From: Sphaerosporella brunnea
Taxonomy: Eukaryota > Ascomycota > Pezizomycetes > Pezizales > Pyronemataceae
Length of the DNA: 62,259 nucleotides
Direction: 5' to 3'
Assembly: GCA_008704415.1 (NCBI GenBank)
Contig: VXIS01000289.1
Span: 1-62,259, forward strand
Under the pieces are notes generated by a model. That model saw nothing but the letters and a program-made list of their open reading frames with translations, was not told the origin of the DNA and made no database searches. Every line of letters starts with the position of its first letter. Position 1 is the first letter of the stretch. This document shows positions 48,933 through 60,344 of the stretch, one piece after another. A program made the position numbers and the translations under genes.

Positions 48933-51419
48933 ATGGAATCCCTCTCTCGAATATCCGGTTTTTTGGAAACAGCTCGAGATCTTACCCTCGAAGCCGCGCA
49001 ATCAGCATCCGCGGCTGGCAGAACCAGTCGCCGAGATGGCAAACAACCGTCGTCGCGAGAGACGCGGAAGCTGCTGAACAGTCGTGTGGAACGCGAAGTT
49101 CTAGATGGGCTGCGCAGAGTCATAGCAGTGAGCTCTTCACGACTGCCTTCGCCTGTTGATGGAACTGCCCCCAGCTAAATAGGCGCAGATGATGTCTCGA
49201 GGTACAGACTGCTCCGAATTCTTCGCCGATGTCGTCAAGAACGTTGCTTCACCCACGCTGGAAATTAAGAAGCTTGTCTATATCTATCTGCTGCGGTACG
49301 CCGAGTCCGAACCAGATCTCGCTCTCCTTTCTATCAACACCATCCAAAAAGCCCTGAACGACCAGAACCAAGTTGTCCGAGCAATGGCAATCCGAGTAAT
49401 GTCCGGGATCCGTGTCCCAGTGATCTCACAGATCGTAGCTTTGGCTGTAAAGAGAGGAGTGACGGACATGTCGGCTTATGTGCGAAAATGTGCGGCATTG
49501 GCGATACCGAAATGCTACAAACTGGACCCTACAACGATGCTACAATTGACGGAACACCTATCTACTCTGCTTGGGGACAAGAGCTATTATGTGGTCGGGG
49601 CCGCAGTCATGGCATTCTTGGAGATGTGTCCCGATCGATACGACCTGATACACCCGCATTACCGCAGTCTCGTCAAGATGCTGATTGACATGGATGAATG
49701 GGCCCAGCTGGCGGTGCTCAGGCTTTTGACGGGATACGCGCGGAAGAGCTTTCCGCTCAAAAAACGCAGGAGAAAGAAGGTTGCAAACGGCGATGCTGGT
49801 TTTTACTCTGACGAGGAAGCTGAAATCGAGAGCGCTGGCAAGGTAGACATGTTGGATCCCGATTTGGAACTACTTCTGGCAGCCTGTCCGCCTTTGCTAC
49901 AGAGCCGAAACAGCGCGGTAAGGATCCTCAGACTCGACGAGGGCCCTATTGCTGATCTGCCCAGGTCATTGTTGCTGTTGCACGAGTATACCGGCATCTC
50001 GCCCCACCTGAATACCTGACGAAGCTGGCCGGTCCGCTGGCTAGTCTACTTCGAACAGAGGTCGATAAGCAACATATTGCGCTTATCAGCATCGTCTCCA
50101 TCGCGCTAGAATACCCACAGCCTTTTTCGGCCTTCGCCACCCATTTCCTTGTGCACCATTTGGACCCCCCACACATATGGCGGCTCAAGCTCGAGGTTTT
50201 GACACTCATATTCCCGTTTGTCGACACGCACACCAAAAATCTGATATTGTCCGAATTGGAATATTTTGCTCAAGGGTACGATAAGGAACTCGTCAAGGAG
50301 GCTGTCCGGGCAATCGGCAGATGCGCTCAGAGCGAGACACGGAATGCCGTCCGATGCCTGCGGGTACTTTTGAGACAAGTAGAGTCTTCAGACGAGACAT
50401 TGGTTGCCGAGTCATTAACTGTGATCCGACACATCATCCAGCAGAAACCTACTGCACACTCCAAGACAGTTATACGCTTGGCAAAGGCTCTCGATACAAC
50501 AACAAACCCGACCGCGCGAGCGAGCATTATCTGGCTTGTGGGTGAGTTTTCCGGCATGGATGACGGCAACAATGTGGCAGCCGACACGCTACGGATACTG
50601 GCCAAAGATTTCCCCTCGGAGTCGGATCAAGCGAAGCAACAAATCGTTTTATTGGCCGCCAAAGTATACGCTCACCATCTAAACCGGATAAGGCCCTCAC
50701 CATCCGGCCAAGATGACACAAACGGCAGCGATAGCGAAGATGAGGCTCGGTCTCATCCTATTGCGCTACTATTTTCTTATATCCTTCTCTTGGCAAGATA
50801 TGATATGTCTTATGATCTCCGTGATCGGGCGCGGCTGTACAAGTCGCTGCTAGCAAATCCTTCTTCTACTCAGCTAGCGACGCTATTCCTTCTCGCGCCG
50901 AAGCCAACACCGCAAGCGCCTAGTCCATCTTATGGCAGACAGGACCTCACACTAGGCTCTGCAGCTATGGTGCTTGGGAAAAACGAAAGTATACGGGGCT
51001 ATGAACCGCTGCCTGATTGGATTAGCATCAGCAGAGCCCCAAGTCCATCCTTGCGAGAGTCGGCTGCGACTGAAGGGAACACATCAAAAGGTACACTCGC
51101 GGCCATCGCGATTGGGAGCGGAACGAAGGGATCTGCGCGGTCTGGCAGCCCAGCATTTGGCAGCCCAGCATTCGGCAGCCCCAAGTTTCCACAGCTCGAC
51201 GAGACTCGCGAGACTGGCCCGGCGCCTTCCAAATTCAATGGGAAGGTGGAAACCAGTTTAGAAGACTTTTTGGCTAGTGATGATGACTCGGAAGAAGAGG
51301 AAGAGGAGGAGGAGGAGGAGGAGGAGACCGAAGAGGAAGAAAGTGAGGAAGAGGATGATGACGATGACGCCGATGATGAGGATGAGGAGGACGCAAAGCT
51401 TCTCGGTGGACCGAAGTGA
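48933..51419 (+). CDS. APL6: AP-3 adaptor complex beta subunit
   Basis: The AP-3 beta subunit acts in clathrin-independent sorting from Golgi/endosome to the vacuole. Exons 48933-49127, 49189-49917 and 49965-51419 join in frame to 792 residues. The adaptin N-terminal HEAT-like solenoid is evident (LEIKKLVYIYLLRYAE, NTIQKALND.N..VRAMAIRVMS, YVRKCAALAIPKC, then DEWAQLAVLRLLTGYAR). A basic insert (KKRRRKK) and AP-3-typical FYSDEE follow. The second half of the trunk continues to about residue 590 (SYDLRDRARLYKSLL). The C-terminus is a hinge with repeated FGSPAFGSPKF and a final run of about 50 Glu/Asp residues. No ear domain follows, as in other fungal Apl6 proteins. Confidence 0.92.
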
Positions 51420-51514
51420 GAAATTTTTCAGTTGAGGTCTGCTGTGTACTCTATCTACTTCCTAGGACATAGACAATGGCTACAGGTGAGACAGCATACT
51501 GCAACTAGAGAATA

Positions 51515-51675
51515 GAGGCGTGCAGACACCGGTGACGATCACACACCGGTGACGGACCACCAAAAGGATGGGGGCTTATGTAACAATGCAACCGAAGAGC
51601 CTCAAGGTAGTTTGCGGTTGCAACGTACTAAAATCCGTCACCGGTGTGTGATCGTCACCGGTGTCTGCACGCCTC
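51515..51675. mobile_element. 161-bp TA-flanked MITE with 42-bp perfect terminal inverted repeats
   Basis: GAGGCGTGCAGACACCGGTG (left, from 51515) and its complement (right, to 51675) are the outer ends. Pairing is perfect for 42 bp, or 44 including the flanking TA (51513-51556 with 51634-51677). CACCGGTGACG-like words repeat within each arm. It is non-coding and lies about 100 bp downstream of the APL6 stop. The TA duplication suggests Tc1/mariner-type mobilisation. Confidence 0.88.
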
Positions 51676-51897
51676 TACTATGTGTGTCTGGATGTCGATA
51701 TCTGCGATTGCGTTCGGTGTATTAGGGTACAAGGTAGGTCGGGCGTTGCAACGCAGATACAGCAACCGCGCACGATCCCATGCAGCAGCAAGTCAGCAAA
51801 GTCCTCAATACCTGCCGGTTCTCTTTCACGGGAAAGCGGCGTTTCGGCAGTGTGTTGAGGTGCACATACATGTATGTAGAGTACTCGTACTCGTGGC

Positions 51898-52045
51898 CGG
51901 CATTTGGAACCAAAAAATGCACCTGCAGCAGGCGGCTGAAACTTACTCGAAGGAGAAATCAGCGAGCTCAATTGAGGCTCAACTCACCAGATCGAGAAAG
52001 TCTCGTGAGATCTCACCCGCATTTCTCAATGCCGGCCACGGGTAC
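51898..52045 (+). repeat. Dispersed repeat relic, unique-region copy
   Basis: It resembles 724-850 and its mirror. The shared order is a ggcattt..gaaccaaaa block, a gcagca..ggct.aaacttactcgaagg block, a cacca..tcgagaaagtct block and a gcc.gccac block. In one frame both copies give a related peptide (AETYSKEKSA... and TRSRKS), so it may descend from coding sequence. This copy is longer, and the other is mostly transition-altered. Confidence 0.6.
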
Positions 52046-52536
52046 TATATATGCTTGATAGATTGCTTCCACCCAACACGTCCGTCCAGCCGGCTTTCGA
52101 TGCTCCCGTACGGAAAGTTGGTGGTGGTGGTTGCCGACGGCCCAGTATCCATTTCCCACACCTGGTAGCTATTCCGCGCAGCAGAAACACAGCCAATGTC
52201 AATCCTAGGCAGCCCAGCCTGTCAATTGGCTGCGTCCCTCCAGCTGCCCGCTAATTCGGTAGTTGGGAGGGAACGAGAAACGCAGAGCTATCAGCCCGGC
52301 CGTGTCTGTTATAAGCTGCCGCCTTCTCGCCTCTATCTTCTTTCACTGCTCATCCACTCCATCCAACACAATTGCACGCATCCCTACATCTGCGACACTC
52401 AGTTCTTACCTTCGGTGTCACCGGTACGTTCTACATACAGTGCCCCTCCGCTGGAGCGCCAAGAAACTCATTCCCGAGGAAATTTTGAATAGCTTCTCCG
52501 CATCCAGTACCTCTCCACTCAGGAACCACCGATAAT

Positions 52537-54245
52537 ATGGAAGAAGTCTTGAAAAACGTCAAATCATCTGCTTCTGGAGTTGCTGCGCAGCGATCAAGCA
52601 GATCGCTAGGCGCGATCGACATTCCTCACAAGAAGGTTGAGAAGATTTGTTGCCTGGGTGCAGGATACGTTGGTGGGTCTTGAGGCCCGTCAGATTGAGT
52701 TTGCGGCAAACGGCCTAGCTCGACATTCGCTGACTTTGAACTTTGCCCAGGTGGCCCGACCTGCGCTGTGATCGCCGCGAGGAACCCACACGTCCAAGTC
52801 ACCATTGTAGATCTCAATGCCCTCCGGATAGCTGCTTGGAACTCGGACGACCTCCCCATCTACGAGCCCGGGCTCGACGAAGTAGTCAAATCATGCCGCG
52901 GTAGGAACCTGTTCTTCTCTACCGATGTCGACAAGGCTATCATCGAAGCGGATCTGATCTTTGTCTCGGTGAACACTCCCACTAAGACTCAGGGAATGGG
53001 TGCTGGATTTGCTGCGGACTTGGGATACGTGGAGAGCGCCACTCGGCACATTGCAAAGGTCGCACAGGGCGACAAGATTGTGGTTGAGAAAAGCACAGTT
53101 CCTTGCAGAACGGCCCAGAGCATGCGCTTCATCGTAAGTCAAACATTTTTGATGCCCAAAACAAACCTGGCTGACATCCATCACTAGCTCGAAGCAAACG
53201 CTCGCCCGGGAATTCACTTTGACATTCTCTCTAACCCAGAGTTCTTGGCGGAAGGCACTGCTATTGCCGATCTGATGAACCCCGATCGTGTCCTGATCGG
53301 TTCTTTGAACACCGAGGCCGGCCGGTCCGCAGCTGCTTCGTTGGTGGATATCTATGCTGGCTGGATCAAGCGCGAGCAAATCATCACCACGAACCTTTGG
53401 TCGTCTGAGCTGACGAAGCTCGCCGCCAATGCGATGTTGGCACAGAGAATTTCCTCTATCAACGCTCTGTCTGCCATTTGTGAGGCCACGGGTGCGGACG
53501 TTGACGAGGTCAGCTACGCGTGCGGTCTTGACACTCGAATTGGCCCCAAGTTCTTGAAGGCCAGTGTCGGGTTTGGAGGCAGTTGCTTCCAGAAGGACAT
53601 TTTGAATTTGGTGTATCTCAGCGAGAGCTTGCACCTCCCAGAGGTTGCTGCATACTGGAAACAGGTTTGTATTCCTCATTGTCATGGAATGGCCTGCTGA
53701 CTGACTGGTATCCTTAGGTTGTTGAGATGAACGAATATCAAAAGAAGCGATTCGTCAACCGCATCATATCCTGCCTCTTCAACACCCTCACAGGCAAGAA
53801 AATCGCTATTCTGGGCTTTGCATTCAAAAAGGATACCGGCGATACCCGCGAGTCTCCTGCCATCACCCTCTGCAAATATCTCCGCGCCGAGCGTGCGAAT
53901 GTCGCGATTTACGACCCTAAGGTTGCCGAGTCTCAAATCTGGATGGACTTGACCGAGCCTGGCATCACCGACGATCTCGCCAAACTTCAGAAGCAGATCA
54001 GCATTGCTGATAGTGCATACGCTGCTTGCAAAGGCGCAGATGCTGTGGTCGTTTGCACAGAGTGGGACGAGTTCAGGAACACCCGCCTCGATTACCGCAA
54101 AGTATATGAGATGATGAACAAGCCTGCGTTCATCTTCGACGGCAGATTGATCCTTGACCAGAAGGAGCTTGAATCCATTGGATTCCATGTCGAGATGATT
54201 GGCCGGCCCAGAGGCAACTTTGAAACTTCTATGCAATGGGAATAA
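52537..54245 (+). CDS. UGD1: UDP-glucose 6-dehydrogenase
   Basis: The enzyme oxidises UDP-glucose to UDP-glucuronate with two NAD+ in the cytosol, supplying precursor for UDP-xylose or glucuronate-containing glycans. Exons 52537-52672, 52751-53133, 53188-53664 and 53718-54245 join in frame to 507 residues. The N-terminal Rossmann motif GAGYVGGPTCA crosses the first intron (about residue 42). [25 protein letters not shown] and NPDRVLIG follow. The catalytic Cys is in FGGSCFQKD (about residue 300). The C-terminal UDP-binding domain has [16 protein letters not shown] and TEWDEFR. About 35 extra residues precede the Rossmann fold, common in fungal forms. Confidence 0.93.
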
Positions 54246-54680
54246 ACGTAAACTCAATTCGACTTAAATTACATTTTTCTTTCGGATATCCTACGCGGAG
54301 TTTTGCGGTATACCTAATGTTGGGGGGGGGGGGGGTGGGGGATTATTTCATATCTGGGAAAAGGGAATCTGGTAGGGTTTGGGCGGTGGTTGGTTTGCTT
54401 GTTCTCACGTTTTTACACCCCATGTGGAAACTGGATATAATGGAGGTCGTTAGATCTGGATTTTGTTTCTCATAAAGCGTAGAATACCCAGACTTCTTGA
54501 CGTCTGCCATTAAAGAAAAAAGGAAAATACGAAGTCTGGGAGGCCTTTTATCTAGAGAAATCATTATATAGCACTCGTGGATATATCATCAAATTGCAAA
54601 AGCCCGCTAGGTGCTTTAATTCAGTTGACAAATGGGGTTCGAGGTGTCCTTCCACCAATCGGAACAAAAAAAAGAGAATT
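54246..54680. other. Intergenic region between UGD1 and the SDR gene
   Basis: It contains a 12-nt G-run (about 54321-54335). No gene is seen. Confidence 0.5.
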
Positions 54681-55481
54681 ATGTCGGCACACAAAACGAT
54701 CCTCATAACCGGCGCATCGCGAGGTATAGGGTACGGGATAGCACACCGATTCGCGACACTGGGGGCGTCGATAGTTCTGCTCTCGCGCTCAGCAGCGGCG
54801 GTCGACACAGCGCGGGGGTCGCTCCCCAAGATCCCCGGGTTCGCGAACCAGAGCCATCGGTGCATCGTTGGCGATGTAGGCGACGCCGTCCTGTGGGATG
54901 ATATCCGACGGAACGAGGTATTTTTCCCAATTCCATACTACACGGTTATGTTGCATACTAAGGTGGCGGGGAAACAGAAGGATATCGACATCCTGATCAA
55001 CGCTGCGGGAGTGACGCATCACTCGCTGCTGGTGGCGACGCGCACGGGAGTGGTGGAGGAGGTGCTGCGCACGAACCTGCTCGGCACCACGCTGGCGTGC
55101 CGCGCCGTGGCAAAGAATATGCTCGGCCGCAAGGCCGGCGGGTGCATCATTAACGTCGCCTCGCTGCTGGGCCTGCATAAGCCTACCGCCGGTTCGACCG
55201 TGTACGCTGCGTCCAAGGCGGGCGTCGTCGGTTTGACCCGCAGCTTGGCCGCTGAGCTCGGCCCCGCTGGAGTCAGGACGAATGTTATCGTACCCGGTTA
55301 CATAGAGACCGACATGACCGCACGCATGTCTGAGGTCGCGAGGATAGCAGCTCTGAAAGCTACGCCTTTGGGCAGGTTCGGTCACGTCGACGAGGTCGCT
55401 GATGCCGCCGTATTTCTGGTCGAGAATGGGTTTGTCAACGGCGCGGAAATTGTCATCGACGGTGGTTTAGCATGTACATGA
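54681..55481 (+). CDS. OAR1: Short-chain dehydrogenase, 3-oxoacyl-[ACP] reductase type
   Basis: Oar1/FabG-type enzymes reduce 3-oxoacyl-ACP with NADPH, in fungi as part of mitochondrial fatty-acid synthesis. The frame is open from ATG 54681 for 266 residues. It has TGASRGIGYGIA (NADP-binding, residues about 11-22), NAAGV (about 113), the active-site Ser in INVASLLG, and YAASK (catalytic Tyr and Lys). It ends with the typical PGYIETDM, GRFGHVDEVADAAVFL and DGGLACT. Residues about 80-95 (from 54918 to 54965) look unlike the family and are bounded by GTATTT and CTAAG, so a 48-nt in-phase intron is likely; removing it leaves 250 residues. The tail matches Oar1/CBR4, but another SDR role is possible. 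Confidence 0.75.
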   Translation: MSAHKTILITGASRGIGYGIAHRFATLGASIVLLSRSAAAVDTARGSLPKIPGFANQSHRCIVGDVGDAVLWDDIRRNEVFFPIPYYTVMLHTKVAGKQKDIDILINAAGVTHHSLLVATRTGVVEEVLRTNLLGTTLACRAVAKNMLGRKAGGCIINVASLLGLHKPTAGSTVYAASKAGVVGLTRSLAAELGPAGVRTNVIVPGYIETDMTARMSEVARIAALKATPLGRFGHVDEVADAAVFLVENGFVNGAEIVIDGGLACT

Positions 55482-55881
55482 TTGTCGTCGAGCAGCAGCG
55501 GCACTTCAGGAATCTACATTAAGGTACCCCACGATAACGTCCATTGCCCGCTGGGGGCGCAGTTGATATCCTTCCGTGTGTATTTTTACAGGAGCAGCCA
55601 GGAGGAAGCCGCGGATTAATCAAGCCTACTCTATCGGCGGCCTTCCCAAGTGGAAAGGAGACGTGCTGCCGCCCATCTCAGCCCTACAGAAGTGACTAAT
55701 AGATCAAAACTACAAATTTGAAACCATCAAGTGCGCCGCGGATTATCTGAATGGCCCGAAACATGCAGAAAGGTCAAAGAGGGTGGTCTGTGATATGATG
55801 AGATGTTGCAATTGTTGATAGAAGATTCGGTAAAGTATCGCGGTGGTAGTATAATTATAGTGTCTGCGTTTCATGCTTTGC
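55482..55881. other. Convergent region between the SDR gene and UBA2
   Basis: No gene is seen. Confidence 0.6.
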
Positions 55882-58131
55882 CTAGTCGATGGTGATAGCA
55901 CCGTCATCCTCCAAGACGATGAGGTCGGCATCTGCATCCGGTACAACGGCCCGCTTTTTGTTGGGTCTGTCCTCGATGAAGGTGAGTCCATCATTGAGCT
56001 TTCGCTTCTTGGCAACTCCTCCGTCTTCGTTGTCTTCGAGGGCGTGCTTGATTGCTTCACCAGTGGTTTCTTCAGGCGCGGTGCTGCGCTTGGGTTTTCT
56101 GGGAATTTCAATCTTTTCTGGCACGGTAATTGTTTCATCCGCCAGCTCCTCGCTGAAGGGGGACACATCAGTGACTATCGGTGCCCGGTTAGCAAGAAAG
56201 CTTACCTGTGAGTAACCACGATTTCGAGGTTGGCCCTTGGTACGACACCCTCGCCTTCCTCTTCATCGACTATAGTGACAAAGGTCTCGTCTTCAAAGCC
56301 CAGCTCTTTCAAAGGCGTGTCGAGGTTGTCATCATAGTCGATGTCGTAGAGAAGCTGGGAGGTAAGGACGCTGATGTCTTCCCCGTAGCCAAGTTCCGTG
56401 CGCACGACCTTCTCGATGAGATCACCAAGGGTAGCCACAGCGATATTAGCTTCCACTGACACTCGAGCGACTCCACACACCTGGCACTCGGGGTTTGGTG
56501 GAGCAAGTTTCTCGGCATTGAATGCGCGATCAGAATTTTTCGCGAGGAAGACCTTTTCTTTCCCGTCAGTCTCTCCCACCGCGGAGGGTCAGCCGACAAC
56601 TCACCATCTTTCCGGACTGGAGGTCATTTCGGAGCACCTTGAAGGCTTGAAGAACGCACAAGCCTGCAGTGATGGCATTTGTGGTCGCTATCGCAGGAAT
56701 GATGTTTCCAGCCATCTCTGCCATATTGTCAGTCTCCACGCCCAGAGCAATTTGAAAGGGTGGTCACGTTTAATGTCAAACTTAGATTTGAGCTCGATAC
56801 CAAAGGCATGCGAGCGCAAGTTGGCACCGGCAGCCACAAAATCCAAGGTATCTTCATCGTCCTTGTCGAAACTCAGAATGGGAGGCGCATCCCCTTCCTT
56901 GGCTTTCGCCTTGAGCTCCAGCATCCGCTGGGACAGGCGCTTGACACTGTCGGCAAACACCGCATAGTTCTCGGCCAAACACCAGGTCTTCTGGTCTTCA
57001 CGAGCGACTTCGGGCCCTATACCACTAGCTTCCTCCAAGACTTTAGCATGATCAAGGGGAGTCGGCGGCTTCCTCGATTTCCACATATCCTCCATGGACA
57101 GCAGTCTGTCTATGTCACGGCCGAACACCTTCTCGAAAATGCACTTGGCAAAGTCTGGCGAGTCCATCTTCTCGCGGATACTGTTAAGCTCACTAGCTTC
57201 ACGCCTCAAGTTGGCTATTTCCTGGGCTGCAAGTCGAAGGTTCATCAATAACAAAGCCGTTTTCAGTTGTTGGCAGGAGCGCGGTTACCATTTTCCTCAT
57301 TCTGGCCCTGGTCAAGCTCTGTAGAGCTGTCCTCAGAGGTTCCAAACACCTCCGCGAAGAGGTAGCTCTTAGCCCAAACGATGCAGTGTATCGGCTGACT
57401 CGGTGTGGAGCGGATGGTGCAAACCGGAAAGCTCTTGGGGACCTGTTTCGGATTGCAGTCGTAGCATTCTGTCTCTCCCTGATGATTGTGAGCTATCACT
57501 CGCCGTATCCATAGCCGGTGCGCAAACCTGCTTGATGACCTGAACCTGGCCGTGGTAACCAGTGGTTCCGCTCTCGATCAGCGGCACGTAGGCCGCCAGG
57601 CACATCCGGTTAACGTGTTTCCTCGCGTCCAGGTTATCAAGCGCATTGAAAACTAAATCAAATCCCTTGAACCACTTGACGTTGAACTGTGGATCCTTGA
57701 TATTTGCATGATGCGCTTCAAGTTTGACGTTGGGGTTGAACTTGCCGGCAGTCTCTCTCGCAACCTGGAGGGCACAACAGTTGATTAGTTTGACGGTGAG
57801 AGCAACCTGGGACGAGGGCGACACACGATAGCCTTGGACTTCTTGATATGTTGCATTCCGAAAAGAAATTGACGGTTGAGGTTGCTCAAATCAATCGTGT
57901 CCAGATCAACCAGGTGGATCTCGCCAAAGCCAGTCAGGACGAGGTTCTTCAAAAGCTCACAACCAATCCCGCCAGCACCGACCATCAGAACTCGAGACTA
58001 ATTTGAACACTATTGTCAGTGATGACAACTTAGAAAAGCAAATCGCAGGAGTCTTGTATCTGCCATACCTCTTTGATGCGAGAGTGCAGGGATGCCCCGA
58101 GAGACTTCTTGGGACGAGCGTCGCGACCCAT
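55882..58131 (-). CDS. UBA2: SUMO-activating enzyme subunit Uba2
   Basis: Uba2 pairs with Aos1 to adenylate SUMO and carry it as a thioester in the nucleus. Eight exons (58131-58069, 57997-57827, 57764-57528, 57478-57289, 57226-56768, 56717-56605, 56552-56206, 56152-55882; complement) join in frame to 616 residues. It has the adenylation motif [10 protein letters not shown] and [15 protein letters not shown] (about 25-55), then [14 protein letters not shown]. The catalytic Cys is in [10 protein letters not shown] (about 170). Zinc Cys pairs are in CYDCNP and [21 protein letters not shown] and a ubiquitin-fold domain (about 440-525) follow, then a Lys/Arg-rich C-terminal tail with KKRKLND and NKKRAVV, likely a nuclear localisation signal, ending acidic. 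The last intron uses a TTCAG acceptor inside what looks open in another frame. Confidence 0.92.
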
Positions 58132-58735
58132 GACGCGATAGTGGTGAGAGCCGATGGGATGTATTGGCAGTGCAAGAGGGGCGGGTGGGGCTGGTTGCAC
58201 GATAAGTAGCCGCCAGAGGAGAGATTTGATTGACGACCGGAAGGGTGGTGAGGTGAAGCTCTGGAAGGTGGAAGGCTAGACTCGTGCTCAAGTGGGCTCG
58301 CGTGTTCACCAGAAAACGCGTTTGCACTTTTGCATGCATGGATTGCAGCAAGCCCCGACACGCTTTCTGCGTTCGGCTCAGTTTACCCTCTCGTGGAGTG
58401 GAAAAGCAGCCAAGAGGGGTGGCTGCGGGGAGGGTAACTGAGGGCAAGGCTTAGTCAGCCAGCCACTGAGTGCTGCTGAGTCAGACGCGCGAGGGGCAAG
58501 GGTTTCTGTGGCACGCGAGCTGTTGATGGCGGGCATTGGCTGGGCCAGGTTGGCTGGCAATAATGGCTGCCCTTGCATCAAAGCGTTTGGTTTAGCTTGC
58601 ATGCCGCTTTGTAAATGCCGTGGAGCTTAAAAAGTGCCGGTCGATTCGATGGAGTGGTAGGACAACCCTATCTGTTTGTCTCATATTTGTTTGTTCTCGT
58701 TCATTTCCACCCCATCCCCCAGACTTTCCTCAGCA
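58132..58735. promoter_or_regulatory. Divergent promoter region between UBA2 and QNG1
   Basis: About 600 bp lie between the two starts, with CT-rich leader sequence before the QNG1 ATG. No specific sites are assigned. Confidence 0.4.
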
Positions 58736-60008
58736 ATGAGCGTTCCCGACAGTGAAATTGACCATGATCTTCTGGCTTTCATGCGCCAGGCCCTGACCGG
58801 AACCCTTCAGCCCAAGAATCCTCAGAAGCTCAAGACGTACGTCCTGGAGAGCGCCCAATACATCGTGGACAATGGCATCGACGTCGCTCTTTCGCGCGAG
58901 CACATCGTGAAGGCCGCCGAACACATCTACTCGGCGATGCAGGCCAAGCAGTACTCAACGGACACGTGGTCTATCCACGAGCTGCACCCGAAAGCCAAAA
59001 CGCGCGAAACAGTCGATTTCATCTTTACCATGGATCTGCTGAACTTCAGCTTTTGGTCCGAGATGGATGTGGAGACCCGGTTTGCGGTTGAATACAATGG
59101 GAAGAGGTGGACGGGCTACTGGAGTCTTGTGGCTGCTTTGCAGAGGGCGCTGGATGAAGGCATTGGCTCCATCTTTTCATGAGATTGTCTTCGATCTGAC
59201 AGGATCAGGCATCCCGATCACTTGCCCCTATTTCTGGGTGGACGAGCAGATCTGCTCGGAGGAGCTCTTCAAGCATATCTTCCGTTCTGCCACCGACGAA
59301 GATATCCCATTATTACCGGAGCGCATTGCATGTCTCCGTGAAGCCGGACAGGTCGTCTGCGAGGTATCTCCCTCTTTCACGCATCTACATCAATGGTACT
59401 TTTGGATGCTGAGACTCACAGAGATATGACGGCACATTCGCCAACATGATTGACGAAGCTGACTTCTCCGCAACCGCACTGGTGGTCATGCTGGCCGATG
59501 AGCTTTCATGTTTCCGTGACGAACATGTCTTTGAGGGTCGCCGAGTAAATTTCTATAAACGCGCTCAGATACTCGTTGCGGGTCAAGCCTTCTTGCTCCC
59601 CTGCTGTAGCTTATCATGCGAAAGGCTGACGGAAATTTAGATTTGTGGGCCTGCTTCGGTGGCGAATCTTTTGGTGAATTCCACGACATCGACGAGCTCA
59701 CCATGTTCGCCGACTACCGAGTCCCAGTTACCCTCACCATGCTCCATTGCCTTCAATTCGGGCCAAAGCTCGAGGCGCACATCAAAGCGAAGAAGATGAT
59801 ACCTTCGGGATCCTCCTGGGAGTGCCAACTGCGCGGAGCCTCCGTTTGGTGCGTCGAAATGATACGAAGAGAAATCCTGAAACGGCACCCGAAAGTCAAC
59901 ATAAATGCGGCCCTTATTGACTTTTACCTGTACGACACTGCAAAGGAAATGGAAGCCTTAGGGGCCGAGGGGCTTCCGCATCATAGAACCAGAAGCATTT
60001 GGTATTAG
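58736..60008 (+). CDS. QNG1: Queuosine 5'-phosphate N-glycosylase/hydrolase (queuosine salvage, DUF2419 family)
   Basis: This family releases queuine from queuosine 5'-phosphate, allowing eukaryotes to recover the tRNA-modifying base. Exons 58736-59159, 59203-59363, 59422-59581 and 59641-60008 join to 370 residues. Family motifs: VLESAQYIVDNG (about 35-50), WSIHELHPK, FIFTMDLLNFSFW, RFAVEYNGKRWTGYWSLVAAL, IPITCPYFW, DGTFANMI, FYKRAQILVADLWACFGG, FADYRVPVTL and the C-terminal NAALIDFYLYD. The first intron (59160-59202, 43 nt) has no GT donor that fits; GC-AG with GCATTG preserves the frame. A sequencing error at that donor is the alternative. Confidence 0.88.
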
Positions 60009-60344
60009 GTGACGGCTGCACTGGTGGACATCCGTTTAGAGTTATGTAGTCTTTCGATAGAAATTCATGTAAATTATATTACCTCACTCATTAGAAAACT
60101 AAATCCGGGCTACACAGCATCGGTACGCAGCGTGGCAAGACATGCGTGCAGTGAAAGAGCAAATTTGCCCCGTAAGGCATTCCCCAAAGCTTGCGGCAAA
60201 AATATAACTCTCATTCGTTATCCCAGGTATCAAAGCCAACCCGTCAGAGAAACGCCGTTAAGATATTCCCGCATGACCCTCAAAGACTGAAAATGAAACT
60301 CGAACAAAGCTCAAAGCAACTTATACTGCTGGGCAATCGGAACC
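60009..60344. other. Convergent region between QNG1 and CDM1
   Basis: No gene is seen. Confidence 0.6.

Larger units (their letters stand above)
51420..52536. other. Intergenic region between APL6 and UGD1
   Basis: It holds the MITE and the repeat relic above and, from about 52,250, a CT-rich leader for the dehydrogenase gene. Short ORFs in 51,640-52,170 run through repeat sequence and are not supported. Confidence 0.5.

Noticed and set aside
51644..52168. 174-codon ORF downstream of the MITE
   Set aside because: It starts inside the MITE arm and runs through the dispersed repeat; it is repeat-derived.
52891..53685. 264-codon antisense ORF in UGD1
   Set aside because: It is opposite a clear UDP-glucose dehydrogenase and crosses its intron; it has no motif of its own.
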